64,000 nucleotides of DNA from Methylotenera sp. (GTDB lineage Bacteria; Pseudomonadota; Gammaproteobacteria; Burkholderiales; Methylophilaceae). The stretch is taken from NCBI GenBank assembly GCA_021732365.1, contig JAKFVD010000004.1, positions 34,319-98,318 on the forward strand, given 5' to 3'. This document shows positions 17,887 through 26,251 of the stretch, one piece after another. The translations under genes and the position numbers were made by a program. The notes under the pieces are model-generated. The model had not been told where the DNA came from, made no database searches, and saw only the letters and a program-made list of their open reading frames with translations. Within the stretch, counting starts at the first letter, position 1. Every line of letters begins with the position of its first letter.

Positions 17887-18000
17887 CCGTTTGAGGTAGA
17901 GTGAAGGATGTTTTGGCATGAAAGGACACATGCCGAAAGTTTAGTTTTTGATGAAAGAAAAATTTAGTGCATTTGGTAAATCAGGGCGCTTTAAAAGCAA

Positions 18001-18030
18001 AAAAGCCTGCAATTGCAGGCTTTTTTAAAA
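18001..18030 (-). terminator. Rho-independent terminator
   Basis: Stem AAAAGCCTGC / GCAGGCTTTT with AATT loop and A/T runs on both sides. It follows the minus-strand gene ending at 18059 and would stop its transcription before the AAA+ gene. Confidence 0.8.
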
Positions 18031-18058
18031 TCAATTATGGCGTTAAATTAAATCGCGA

Positions 18059-18412
18059 TTAAACGGCATCAGACAATGTCACGTATTTCATTTGCCCATT
18101 AATAATCACAAAACTTGCATCCATCATGCCGTGCGGTTTCAGTACCGCATCGCGATACACCCACAGTACACCAGCTACATCGCCAGTTGCATTTTTCATC
18201 ATGATAATTTCATCTGGTTTACCAAAGTTGCTAGCTACTTGGTTCGGCAGAGTTTTTTCGACGATGTCATGGAATTTAATTGGCGACATAACTTTTCCGT
18301 CATGCGCAGCGTTTTGATTGAATCCTGCAGCGTTGGCTTTAAATGAGCCAAAAGCGATGGTTGATATAACTAAAGTACCCAATAAAGCACTCTTTAAAAA
18401 TTCGGTTTTCAT
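18059..18412 (-). CDS. Small secreted protein of unknown function
   Basis: 117 residues with a signal peptide (LLGTLVISTIAFGSFKANAAG, cleavage near residue 28). The mature part is compact: KFHDIVEKTLPNQVASNFGKPDEI, then GVLWVYRDAVLKPHGMMDASFVIINGQMKYVTL. The pattern of a helix followed by GKPDE and beta strands ending in VIINGQ...V recalls SmpA/BamE-like or lipocalin-free beta folds, but I do not recognise the family. It has its own terminator downstream and lies upstream of none of the heat-shock genes in the same transcript. Confidence 0.65.
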   Translation of the reverse strand: MKTEFLKSALLGTLVISTIAFGSFKANAAGFNQNAAHDGKVMSPIKFHDIVEKTLPNQVASNFGKPDEIIMMKNATGDVAGVLWVYRDAVLKPHGMMDASFVIINGQMKYVTLSDAV

Positions 18413-18592
18413 GTTGCATTCTCCATCTAATTAACTTAAATGAATAATATCAAAGAGATATGTCGGATTGATGACGTGAATGTTAATGAACTGTAAAGAA
18501 TGAAAAATATAGTTAACCAATTGTAACGCCCGAAAATCAACAACTGCATTTGCAGATGTTGATTGGCAAGCGATTACCTAAACAAATCAAAC

Positions 18593-19720
18593 TTACTCAA
18601 AAAAGCCTTTTACCTTATCTACCCAGCTTTTATTGCGCGGGCTATGCTTGCCCGAATCAGCTTGGGTACTGATTTCAAATTCACGCAATAACTCTTTTTG
18701 CTTTTCAGTTAATTTAACTGGCGTTTCAACCACTACATGCACCATTAAATCGCCGTTTTCAGATTGGCGTAGCGGTTTAATGCCTTTGCCTTTTAACCTA
18801 AATACGCCGCCCGTTTGTGTTTCGGCCGGAATTTTCATTTTGGCAGAGCCGCCTAAAGTGGGCACTTCAATCTCGCCACCCAAGGCAGCGGTACTAAAGC
18901 TGATGGGCATTTCACAATGCAAATTACCACCATCGCGCTGGAAAATCTCGTGTTGTTTTAAATGCACCACAACATATAAATCGCCCGTTGGGCCGCCGTT
19001 AACACCAGCTTCACCTTCGCCTGTCAGGCGAATACGATCGCCTTCATCCACACCTGCGGGAATCTTAACCGACAAGGTTTTATTGATTTTTTCGCGGCCT
19101 GCACCGTGGCAAGTGCCACATTTGTCTTCGTCTTTAATGGTTTTGCCGCCACCATGACATTTTGGACAAGTTTGCTGCACAGAGAAAAATCCCTGCTGCA
19201 TACGCACTTGGCCATGGCCTACACAAGTAGAACAAGTAATTGGTGATTTGCCAGATTTAGCGCCAGTGCCTTTACAAGTCTCACATGCTGCTTGTACAGG
19301 AATACGAATCTTGGTTTCGGTGCCTTTTGCGGCATCTTCCAAGCTAATTTCCATGTTGTAACGCAAATCCGCACCGCGGTACACATTGTTACGCTGACCG
19401 CCTTGGCGCCCACCACCGAAAATATCACCAAAGATATCACCGAATGCATCACCAAAACCAGCCCCACCAAAGCCGCCTGCACCTGCGCCTTGTTCTACGC
19501 CAGCATGGCCATATTGATCGTAAGCCGCGCGCTTTTGGTCATCAGACAACATTTCATAGGCTTCTTTTGCCTCTTTAAATTGCTCTTCCGCTTTTGGGTT
19601 GTCCGGGTTGCGGTCAGGGTGATATTTCATCGCCAATTTGCGATAAGACTTCTTGATTTCTTCTTCAGAAGCGTCTTTGTTAACACCTAAAACTTCGTAA
19701 TAATCTTTTTTGGTCGCCAT
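18593..19720 (-). CDS. dnaJ: Chaperone DnaJ (Hsp40)
   Basis: 375 residues, normal length. The J domain (1-70) has the HPD triplet in [11 protein letters not shown] Gly/Phe-rich linker follows ([17 protein letters not shown]). The zinc domain (~140-215) has four CxxCxGxG-type motifs: [32 protein letters not shown]. The C-terminal domains bind substrate. It stimulates DnaK ATPase and delivers unfolded proteins. It lies 104 bases after dnaK, with a terminator-like hairpin in between that may lower its expression relative to dnaK. Confidence 0.97.
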   Translation of the reverse strand: MATKKDYYEVLGVNKDASEEEIKKSYRKLAMKYHPDRNPDNPKAEEQFKEAKEAYEMLSDDQKRAAYDQYGHAGVEQGAGAGGFGGAGFGDAFGDIFGDIFGGGRQGGQRNNVYRGADLRYNMEISLEDAAKGTETKIRIPVQAACETCKGTGAKSGKSPITCSTCVGHGQVRMQQGFFSVQQTCPKCHGGGKTIKDEDKCGTCHGAGREKINKTLSVKIPAGVDEGDRIRLTGEGEAGVNGGPTGDLYVVVHLKQHEIFQRDGGNLHCEMPISFSTAALGGEIEVPTLGGSAKMKIPAETQTGGVFRLKGKGIKPLRQSENGDLMVHVVVETPVKLTEKQKELLREFEISTQADSGKHSPRNKSWVDKVKGFFE

Positions 19721-19773
19721 GTTTGATATCTAATCTATTTGAACAGTGATTAATGGTTAATTAATAGCGAAAA

Positions 19774-19804
19774 ATCGTTAGCATCAATTAGGGACGCTAA
19801 CGAT
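19774..19804 (-). terminator. Hairpin between dnaK and dnaJ
   Basis: ATCGTTAGC (19774-19782) and GCTAACGAT (19796-19804) form a perfect 9-base stem. On the minus strand it is followed by TTTTTC. It fits a Rho-independent terminator or attenuator that lets only part of the dnaK transcription reach dnaJ. Confidence 0.65.
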
Positions 19805-19824
19805 TATCGACAACAAAATTAAAG

Positions 19825-21750
19825 CTAGTCTTTCTTCACTTCTTCAAACTCGGCATCCATCACTTCGGCATCAACCGTTTTTTCGCCTTCTGGGCTTGGT
19901 TGCGCATTAGCAGTATTCGCTTTTGCTTGCTCTTCTGCGTACACTTTTTCGCCGAGTTTTTGCGCTGCTTCAGTTAATGCAGTGGTTTTTGCTTCAATCG
20001 CGTCTTTATCGTCAGATTGCAATACATCTTCAACCTCTTTCAATGCAGTTTCAATCGCCGTTTTTTCAGCTTCTTCAAGCTTATCGCCATGCTCGCTCAA
20101 TGATTTTTTCACTGAGTGAACCATGCCATCGGCTGCATTGCGTGCGTCAACCAATTCGCGATATTTCTTATCTTCATCCGCATATTTGATCGCATCTTCT
20201 TCCATTTGCTGAATTTCAGCTTCTGACAAACCAGAGTTTGCTTTAATGGTAATTTTGTTTTCTTTACCAGTCGCTTTGTCTTTAGCAGAAACATGCAAAA
20301 TACCGTTTGCATCAATATCAAAAGTTACTTCAATTTGCGGCATGCCACGTGGTGCTGGTGGAATGTCTGACAAGTTGAATTGACCTAGCGACTTATTGGC
20401 AGAAGCCATTTCGCGCTCACCTTGCAACACTTGAATCGTCACAGCGTTTTGGTTGTCATCAGCCGTTGAAAACGTTTGCGATGCCTTAGTTGGAATCGTC
20501 GTATTTTTCTTGATCACCTTAGTCATCACGCCGCCTAAGGTTTCAATACCTAATGACAATGGCGTTACATCTAACAACAACACGTCTTTAACATCACCTT
20601 GCAACACGCCACCTTGAATCGCTGCGCCTACGGCTACGGCTTCATCAGGATTGACATCTTTACGTGGCTCTTTACCAAAAATCTCTTTCACTTTCTCTTG
20701 CACTTTAGGCATACGGCTTTGACCGCCAACCAAAATCACGTCAGTAATATCGTCAATTGAAACGCCTGCATCTTTAATTGCAGTGCGGCATGGTGCCATT
20801 GTGCGTTCAATTAAATCTTCAACTAAAGATTCTAATTTTGCACGTGTGATTTTCACCACTAAGTGTTTAGGGCCAGTCGCATCTGCAGTGATGTACGGCA
20901 AATTCACTTCAGTTTGTGTGGCACCTGAAAGCTCAATTTTCGCTTTTTCAGCCGCTTCTTTCAAACGTTGTTTTGCTAACAAATCGTTGCGTAAATCTAG
21001 GCCGCCATTTTCTTTTTTGAACTCATCTGCCAAAAAGTCGATTAAACGGTTATCAAAGTCTTCACCACCAAGGAATGTATCGCCATTGGTACTCAAAACT
21101 TCAAATTGATGTTCGCCATCAATGCTAGAAATCTCAATGATTGAAACGTCGAATGTACCGCCGCCTAAGTCATACACAGCAATCTTACGATCGCCTTCTT
21201 GTTTGTCTAAACCAAAGGCTAGCGCAGCTGCAGTTGGCTCGTTGATGATACGTTTCACATCTAAACCTGCAATACGGCCAGCATCTTTAGTCGCTTGGCG
21301 TTGTGAGTCGTTAAAGTAAGCAGGTACTGTAATGACCGCTTCGGTCACTTCTTCGCCTAAATAATCTTCAGCCGTTTTTTTCATTTTGCGCAATACTTCA
21401 GCCGAAATTTGTGGCGGTGCCATTTTCACGCCGCGTACTTCTACCCATGCATCACCGTTATCGGCTTTTGAAATGGTGTAAGGCATTAACTTGATGTCTT
21501 TTTGTACTTCTTTTTCTTCAAAACGGCGACCAATCAAGCGCTTAACTGCGTACAGCGTATTTTTTGGGTTGGTAACCGCCTGGCGTTTAGCAGGTGCGCC
21601 TGCCAGAATTTCGCCGTCTTCTTGATAAGCGATAATAGATGGCGTTGTGCGTGCTCCTTCGGCGTTTTCAATCACGCGTGGTTTGCCGCCTTCCATCACA
21701 GCGACGCAAGAGTTTGTTGTACCTAAATCAATACCAATAATTTTGCCCAT
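19825..21750 (-). CDS. dnaK: Chaperone DnaK (Hsp70)
   Basis: 641 residues. Starts with the ATPase signature [17 protein letters not shown], followed by the conserved Hsp70 pieces [32 protein letters not shown] and [13 protein letters not shown], the linker [16 protein letters not shown], the substrate domain, and the acidic end EFEEVKKD. It is the main ATP-driven folding chaperone. It works with GrpE, encoded 141 bases upstream, and DnaJ, encoded downstream. A sigma-32-like promoter lies in the grpE-dnaK gap. Confidence 0.98.
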   Translation of the reverse strand: MGKIIGIDLGTTNSCVAVMEGGKPRVIENAEGARTTPSIIAYQEDGEILAGAPAKRQAVTNPKNTLYAVKRLIGRRFEEKEVQKDIKLMPYTISKADNGDAWVEVRGVKMAPPQISAEVLRKMKKTAEDYLGEEVTEAVITVPAYFNDSQRQATKDAGRIAGLDVKRIINEPTAAALAFGLDKQEGDRKIAVYDLGGGTFDVSIIEISSIDGEHQFEVLSTNGDTFLGGEDFDNRLIDFLADEFKKENGGLDLRNDLLAKQRLKEAAEKAKIELSGATQTEVNLPYITADATGPKHLVVKITRAKLESLVEDLIERTMAPCRTAIKDAGVSIDDITDVILVGGQSRMPKVQEKVKEIFGKEPRKDVNPDEAVAVGAAIQGGVLQGDVKDVLLLDVTPLSLGIETLGGVMTKVIKKNTTIPTKASQTFSTADDNQNAVTIQVLQGEREMASANKSLGQFNLSDIPPAPRGMPQIEVTFDIDANGILHVSAKDKATGKENKITIKANSGLSEAEIQQMEEDAIKYADEDKKYRELVDARNAADGMVHSVKKSLSEHGDKLEEAEKTAIETALKEVEDVLQSDDKDAIEAKTTALTEAAQKLGEKVYAEEQAKANTANAQPSPEGEKTVDAEVMDAEFEEVKKD

Positions 21751-21840
21751 GTTGCTAATTCCTTATCTTTCTAAATAACTTTAATTTGAGTTATGTGTTC
21801 GAACCGTTAGTAAGACTTAACGCTGAACAACTTAACAGTA

Positions 21841-21868
21841 ATATTGGGTGAATTTTTCGCTTTTCAAT
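21841..21868 (-). promoter_or_regulatory. Sigma-32-type promoter of dnaK
   Basis: On the minus strand ATTGAAA (21868-21862) is followed after 13 bases by CCCAATAT (21848-21841). The heat-shock consensus is CTTGAAA, 11-16 bases, CCCCATNT; the -10 box matches 7 of 8 and the -35 box 6 of 7 (TTGAAA intact). It lies 91 bases upstream of the dnaK start, so dnaK can be induced independently of grpE. Confidence 0.7.
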
Positions 21869-21891
21869 AGCCTTAAAAGCTTTGTGGCTAT

Positions 21892-22401
21892 TTACTTTGT
21901 AACCGTTACCAATGCGGGGCGCAATACACGCTCATTCAAGGTATAACCTTTTTGCAGCACGCTAGTCACAGTATTGGGTTCGCCACTGTTTTCAAGCATT
22001 GAAATCGCCTGGTGCTTATTCGGGTCGAATTTTTCGCCCACCGGGTTGACTTCTGCAATGTTGAATTTTTCAAACACGGAAGCTAATTGCTTGATGGTAA
22101 TTTGAATGCCATCTTTATAGCTTTGTACATCAGCCGCTTCAATCAACACCGCTGCATCTAAGCTATCTTTTACCGCCAATAATTCGCCGCTGAATTTTTC
22201 CAGCGCAAATTTACGCGCTTTATCAATATCATCATTAGCGCGACGGCGAATATTTTCGCCTTCTGCTTTGGTGTATAAAACGCTGGCTTTGGCTTCTTCT
22301 AATGCCGCTTCTAATTCGGCAATGCGTTCTTCTGGCGTTTGCACGCCTTTTTCTTCGATTGGTGTTTCAGATTGTTGTGGATTGTCTAAATCTTCTTGCA
22401 T
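21892..22401 (-). CDS. grpE: Nucleotide exchange factor GrpE
   Basis: 169 residues from ATG 22401 (MQEDLDNPQQ), chosen because GGGGAA lies 5-6 bases upstream; an in-frame ATG four codons earlier overlaps this site. An acidic N-terminus and a long coiled coil (EERIAELEAALEEAKASVLYTKAEGENIRRRA) are followed by the conserved beta domain: EKFNIAEVNPVGEKFDPNKHQAIS and NERVLRPALVTV. GrpE releases ADP from DnaK. It is the first gene of the grpE-dnaK-dnaJ row and has a strong sigma-32 promoter. Confidence 0.95.
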   Translation of the reverse strand: MQEDLDNPQQSETPIEEKGVQTPEERIAELEAALEEAKASVLYTKAEGENIRRRANDDIDKARKFALEKFSGELLAVKDSLDAAVLIEAADVQSYKDGIQITIKQLASVFEKFNIAEVNPVGEKFDPNKHQAISMLENSGEPNTVTSVLQKGYTLNERVLRPALVTVTK

Positions 22402-22434
22402 GTGTTTCCCCATTCATTAATAACACTGTTTTGA

Positions 22435-22462
22435 ACGTGGGGATAAGCGATTTTATTTCAAG
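22435..22462 (-). promoter_or_regulatory. Sigma-32-type promoter of grpE
   Basis: On the minus strand CTTGAAA (22462-22456) is followed after 13 bases by CCCCACGT (22442-22435). The -35 box is a perfect match to the heat-shock consensus and the -10 box differs at one position (CCCCATNT). It lies about 34 bases before the chosen grpE start. Confidence 0.8.
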
Positions 22463-22506
22463 TGCGTGAGCGCAAAATTTGCGCAATTTTTGGATTAAAT
22501 TGAGTG

Positions 22507-23478
22507 TTAAGTAATTTGGGAGAACGTTTGAATTTGACTGAGATGCGTCAAAACGCTATCAACGCTAGGTGTTTCACCAATATTGCCCAGATTAACAGCT
22601 GGCGCATGACTACCTACAACGCCAGTGAGCGCTGGGTTAGTGTCCGTGTAAATAGCGATAGTAGAAATATTCAAAGCCGCGGCTAAATGCGATAAACCCG
22701 TATCAACGCCAATTGCAGCTTGTGCTTGACTGATTATTGATGCTAATTCTGCGATGTTTGATTTTGGTAAAACGACCGCATTCTCTAAACTCTGTGCTAT
22801 CTCTTCGGCACGTGTTAATTCAGCAGTGTTTGACCAAGGCAATAGCATATTCAGTTGCTGGTTTTTTAAGGCTTTCCCTAATCCAATCCAATGTTCAGTT
22901 GGCCACAATTTGCTCTCTCGGCTCGTGCCGTGCAAGGCGATTACAAAAGGTTTACTTGGAGTTTTGTTTGAATCAACGGTTGCTTGAATACCGTAATCAG
23001 GCGCGTTTGTAGGCGGCGCATAATTTAAACTTAATGCCGCCAAAGTGCGATTTCGGCTGACCGCATGTTGCTGGTAAGAAATAGCATAGGTTTTATCGTA
23101 ACACTTACTAGCGATAGGCTCGCGAATCGATTGTTTGTCGTAGCCATGTTTAATGCCATTAGCCAAACGCGTTATCAAAGCGCTTTTTAATAAGCCTTGT
23201 GTATCAATCACACTGTCATAGTGGTTTTGTCCAATTAAGTGTTTGAATTGCTTAATTTCTGACCAAGTTTTAGTCTTAAGTAACTGCTTACGCCAACGCC
23301 TAAAAGCCACTGTGTATACTTGATTGATTGCTGGATGCAGGCTTGGAATATCGGCAAAGCTATCTTCTACTATCCAGTCAATCTGTGCATGTGGATACAC
23401 GGCATGAATATCGTTGATGACAGGCAGGCAATGAATGACATCGCCTAGAGAGGAGGTTTTAACAATGAGAATTTTCAT
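22507..23478 (-). CDS. waaC: LPS heptosyltransferase I
   Basis: 323 residues from ATG 23478 (MKILIVKTSSLGDVIHCLPV), the usual WaaC start; upstream in-frame starts exist. GT9-family features: SSLGDVIHCLPVINDI at the N-terminus, VIDTQGLLKSALITRL, ALHGTSRESKLWPTEHW, and GVDTGLSHLAAALN near the C-terminus. It adds the first L-glycero-D-manno-heptose to Kdo of lipid A on the cytoplasmic face of the inner membrane. The ADP-heptose it uses is made by hldE, gmhA and hldD at 43.5-46.6 kb. It is divergent from the glycosyltransferase and waaP genes that act next on the core. Confidence 0.92.
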   Translation of the reverse strand: MKILIVKTSSLGDVIHCLPVINDIHAVYPHAQIDWIVEDSFADIPSLHPAINQVYTVAFRRWRKQLLKTKTWSEIKQFKHLIGQNHYDSVIDTQGLLKSALITRLANGIKHGYDKQSIREPIASKCYDKTYAISYQQHAVSRNRTLAALSLNYAPPTNAPDYGIQATVDSNKTPSKPFVIALHGTSRESKLWPTEHWIGLGKALKNQQLNMLLPWSNTAELTRAEEIAQSLENAVVLPKSNIAELASIISQAQAAIGVDTGLSHLAAALNISTIAIYTDTNPALTGVVGSHAPAVNLGNIGETPSVDSVLTHLSQIQTFSQIT

Positions 23479-23552
23479 GGGCTTAGGCATTATTTCAGGC
23501 ATTTTCGCATACAATCAACTTTTTTATGCATTGAAAAACCGTTCATTACCTC

Positions 23553-24710
23553 ATGAAGTTTGCATTTATTATCTTTAAATACTTTCCTTTTGGCGGCATG
23601 CAGCGCGATATGTTGCGTACTGCAAATGAGTTGGTGAAACGCGGACATGCGGTAGAAATATTTACCATGACATGGCAGGGCGACCTACCTAACCATATCA
23701 AAGTGCGTGAGTTGCCACAAAAAGCCTGGTTTAATTACCAACGCTACGAACAATTTATTCAGGCTAGTTTTGCCCTAATAAACGCCAGCCACTTTGATTA
23801 TGTGTTTGGCTACAATCGTATGCCAGGCCTAGATGCACATTTTGCTGCAGACCCTTGTTTTATTGAGCGTGCACACAAGCAACGCCATTTTTTATACCGC
23901 TTATTGCCGCGTTTTAAATGGTTTGCAGCCTGTGAGAAAGCCGTATTTTCGGCAGATACTGATACAAAAATCTTGGCGGTTTCCCTCACCGAAAAACCGC
24001 ATTTTCAACATTGGTATGGCACGCAAAGTGAGCGGTTTCATTATATTCCGCCATTTTTATCGCCAGAACGTTTTGTGTTGCAAGACAAAACCGCTATGCG
24101 CGCCCATTTGCGTAAGACTTTTGGTTTTGATGCCAATGATTTTGTATTTTTGTTAACAGGCTCTGGTTTTGCCATGAAAGGCTTGGACCGTGCTATTTTG
24201 GCACTTGCGGCCTTGCCTGATGATGTGCGTGGCAATACAAGATTGGTCGCAGTAGGGCAGGACAATCCCAAACAATTCCAGAAAATGGCAAAAAAATTAG
24301 GTATTGCCAATCAAGTGGTGATATCAAAAGGCAGGCCCGATATTCCGCAATTGATGCAGGGTGCTGATGTGTGCATTCACCCAGCGTATCGCGAAAATAC
24401 AGGTTTGGTGATTTTAGAAGGCATGGCTTGCGGCTCGCCCATGCTGGTAGCCGCCAGTTGCGGCTATGCGCATCATGTGGCGGATGCTAATGCGGGCATT
24501 GTATCTGACAGTCCCTTTAATCAGATTGACTTTAATCAACAGTTTTTGCAGATGATTCAAACTGATAAGAAAACAGAATGGTCACAGAATGGCTTGGCTT
24601 ATGTACAGCAAATCATGCAGGCCAATGATGGTAGTGCAGAGGCGGAAATTTTGATTAAACTGGCTAATCAAAAAACAAGTCAAAAAATAAGCAAACGGGT
24701 TAACGCATGA
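23553..24710 (+). CDS. waaG: LPS core glycosyltransferase, WaaG-like (GT4)
   Basis: 385 residues of the GT4/GT-B class. The N-terminus MKFAFIIFKYFPFGGMQRDMLR is characteristic of WaaG. The C-terminal domain has GSGFAMKGLDRAILAL, VGQDNP, and the donor-binding stretch CIHPAYRENTGLVILEGMACG with the conserved Glu pattern. WaaG adds the first glucose to heptose II. The stop overlaps the waaP start by four bases (ATGA), as in many LPS core operons. The exact sugar transferred is not readable from sequence. Confidence 0.85.
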   Translation: MKFAFIIFKYFPFGGMQRDMLRTANELVKRGHAVEIFTMTWQGDLPNHIKVRELPQKAWFNYQRYEQFIQASFALINASHFDYVFGYNRMPGLDAHFAADPCFIERAHKQRHFLYRLLPRFKWFAACEKAVFSADTDTKILAVSLTEKPHFQHWYGTQSERFHYIPPFLSPERFVLQDKTAMRAHLRKTFGFDANDFVFLLTGSGFAMKGLDRAILALAALPDDVRGNTRLVAVGQDNPKQFQKMAKKLGIANQVVISKGRPDIPQLMQGADVCIHPAYRENTGLVILEGMACGSPMLVAASCGYAHHVADANAGIVSDSPFNQIDFNQQFLQMIQTDKKTEWSQNGLAYVQQIMQANDGSAEAEILIKLANQKTSQKISKRVNA

Positions 24711-25522
24711 ATAATCACTTAGTTGTGCCTGACTTCATTAAAAAACACTTAAACGGAGATACGTTTGAGGCCTTGATGCAAATGCCTGGCAAGGCTTTTC
24801 GCGATGTGCGTGGCCGTAAGACTATTCAAGTGGCATTGGATGGTAAAAGTTATTTTATCAAGCAGCATTTTGGAGTGGGCTGGGTAGAAATATTCAAGAA
24901 TCTGGTTGCTTTTAAAAAGCCGATTCTAGGCGCAATGACCGAGGTAAATGCGATTCAGAAACTGAATACAGTTGGCATTCCAACGACGCCGCTAGTGGCT
25001 TACGGCCAGCAGGGGTGCAGTCCAGCATCTACGCGTTCGTTTGTGATGACAGAAGATTTAGGCGAAATCGTTACTATTGAAGAGTTATGTGCGGATTGGC
25101 AAAGCTATCCACAAAGCTTTAAGCAAGCGCTGATGCAAGCGATGGCTGAATTAGCCAGCAGGCTACATGGTGCAGGCCTTGCACATAGGGATTTCTATTT
25201 ATGCCATTTTGTTTTAAAAAAACAGGATGTAAATACTGAACGTGCCACTGTTAAAAATTTACACTTAATTGATTTGCATCGCATGTTGCAAGGCCAAGCC
25301 AGCAGCGGCAAGGTGGTGATGAAAGATATTGCTGGCTTATATTTTTCGGCTATGCAATATGGGCTAAGTCCACAAGATTTAGACATATTTAAGCAGCATT
25401 ATTTGCCACAAAATGCTGCTTTTTGGGCGCAGGTAGAAAGCCGTGCGCAAGCTTTATTAAGCAAATTCAATAGCCAAAAATTTCAGCAACGTTTGCAACA
25501 GGAAAAATCGGCTATTCACTAG
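24707..25522 (+). CDS. waaP: LPS core heptose I kinase WaaP
   Basis: 271 residues, typical length for WaaP/RfaP. The kinase-like fold is recognisable: KSYFIKQHFGVGWVEIFKNL (ATP-binding Lys), MTEDLGEIVTIEEL, catalytic loop HRDFYLCHFVL (Asp preserved), and LHLIDLHRM (metal-binding Asp). It phosphorylates heptose I of the inner core, which stabilises the outer membrane through divalent cations. It overlaps the WaaG-like gene by ATGA. The gene is followed by an insertion patch with an IS3 remnant. Confidence 0.9.
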   Translation: MNNHLVVPDFIKKHLNGDTFEALMQMPGKAFRDVRGRKTIQVALDGKSYFIKQHFGVGWVEIFKNLVAFKKPILGAMTEVNAIQKLNTVGIPTTPLVAYGQQGCSPASTRSFVMTEDLGEIVTIEELCADWQSYPQSFKQALMQAMAELASRLHGAGLAHRDFYLCHFVLKKQDVNTERATVKNLHLIDLHRMLQGQASSGKVVMKDIAGLYFSAMQYGLSPQDLDIFKQHYLPQNAAFWAQVESRAQALLSKFNSQKFQQRLQQEKSAIH

Positions 25523-25599
25523 ATTGAGTTAGGTCTAGTTTTGTAGTCGAGCAATAAGTTATTTATAATTTAGATTTCGCCCCAAAACCACTTAAAACA

Positions 25600-25940
25600 T
25601 GGATGGTTTTGTGTAAGGTAGGCATGCTTAAAGCCAGTATCGGCACTAAGCTCATGCCTGATCAACTGCGTATTCGTGAGCTAGAACGTAATCTTGCTAT
25701 TGCGCGTGAAGAGCGAGGTATATTAAAAAGCCACCGCGTAGTTTGTGAATCTGTCGAAGTAAGGTATGCGATGGTTGACTCACTCAAGCCAATGCATCAG
25801 CTACAAATATATGTAATTAGGTTAATGTCGCGGTGAATAGCTATTATGCTTATTGCAAGAGCAAACCTGCTTCCTAGCGCAAACAAGAAGATATAGGCTC
25901 GCTCACACACATGCGCGCCGCGCGCGAACGTGGCTTTTGT
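25600..25940 (+). mobile_element. IS3-family transposase remnant
   Basis: Decayed coding sequence. LMPDQLRIRELERNLAIAREERGILK matches the C-terminal coiled coil of IS3 OrfA. RYAMVDSLKPMHQLQIY in the same frame matches the start of OrfB. Beyond a stop, NSYYAYCKSKPAS then RKQEDIGSLTHMRAA (with another stop between) continues OrfB to about 25935. The catalytic DDE domain is gone. Only the middle part of the element survives, with stops and no clear terminal repeats. The short open frame at 25603-25836 is therefore not a functional gene. Confidence 0.75.
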
Positions 25941-26251
25941 AGTTATTAAACAAATAAGATTCAATCTAAGCTTGCCGCTCAATTCATATCAGTTGTTATT
26001 ATAAATTGCATCCGCAGACATGCGAAAATAGGCAACAAATTCCTGCTGACTTCGCCAAAAGTTGTACGGAAAATTTACAGAAAAATGCTTCACAATTCAA
26101 ATATTAGCCCGACTACTAAATCGAGCCTAATTCCAGCTCTTGTCATACTTAAAGTATGATGTATTATATTAGTGGATGACTACATTCTTTAGAAGTTAAA
26201 AGATAAAATAACCTAGTGGTTCAAGGATTAAGAAAAGCAATAGAAAATTAC

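Noticed and set aside
22414..22506. CIRCE element upstream of grpE
   Set aside because: Neither the TTAGCACTC half nor its inverse is present; the region instead fits a sigma-32 promoter.
25603..25836. Open frame of 77 codons as a gene
   Set aside because: It is the OrfA/OrfB junction of an IS3-type transposase with stops soon after, so a remnant rather than a functional gene.
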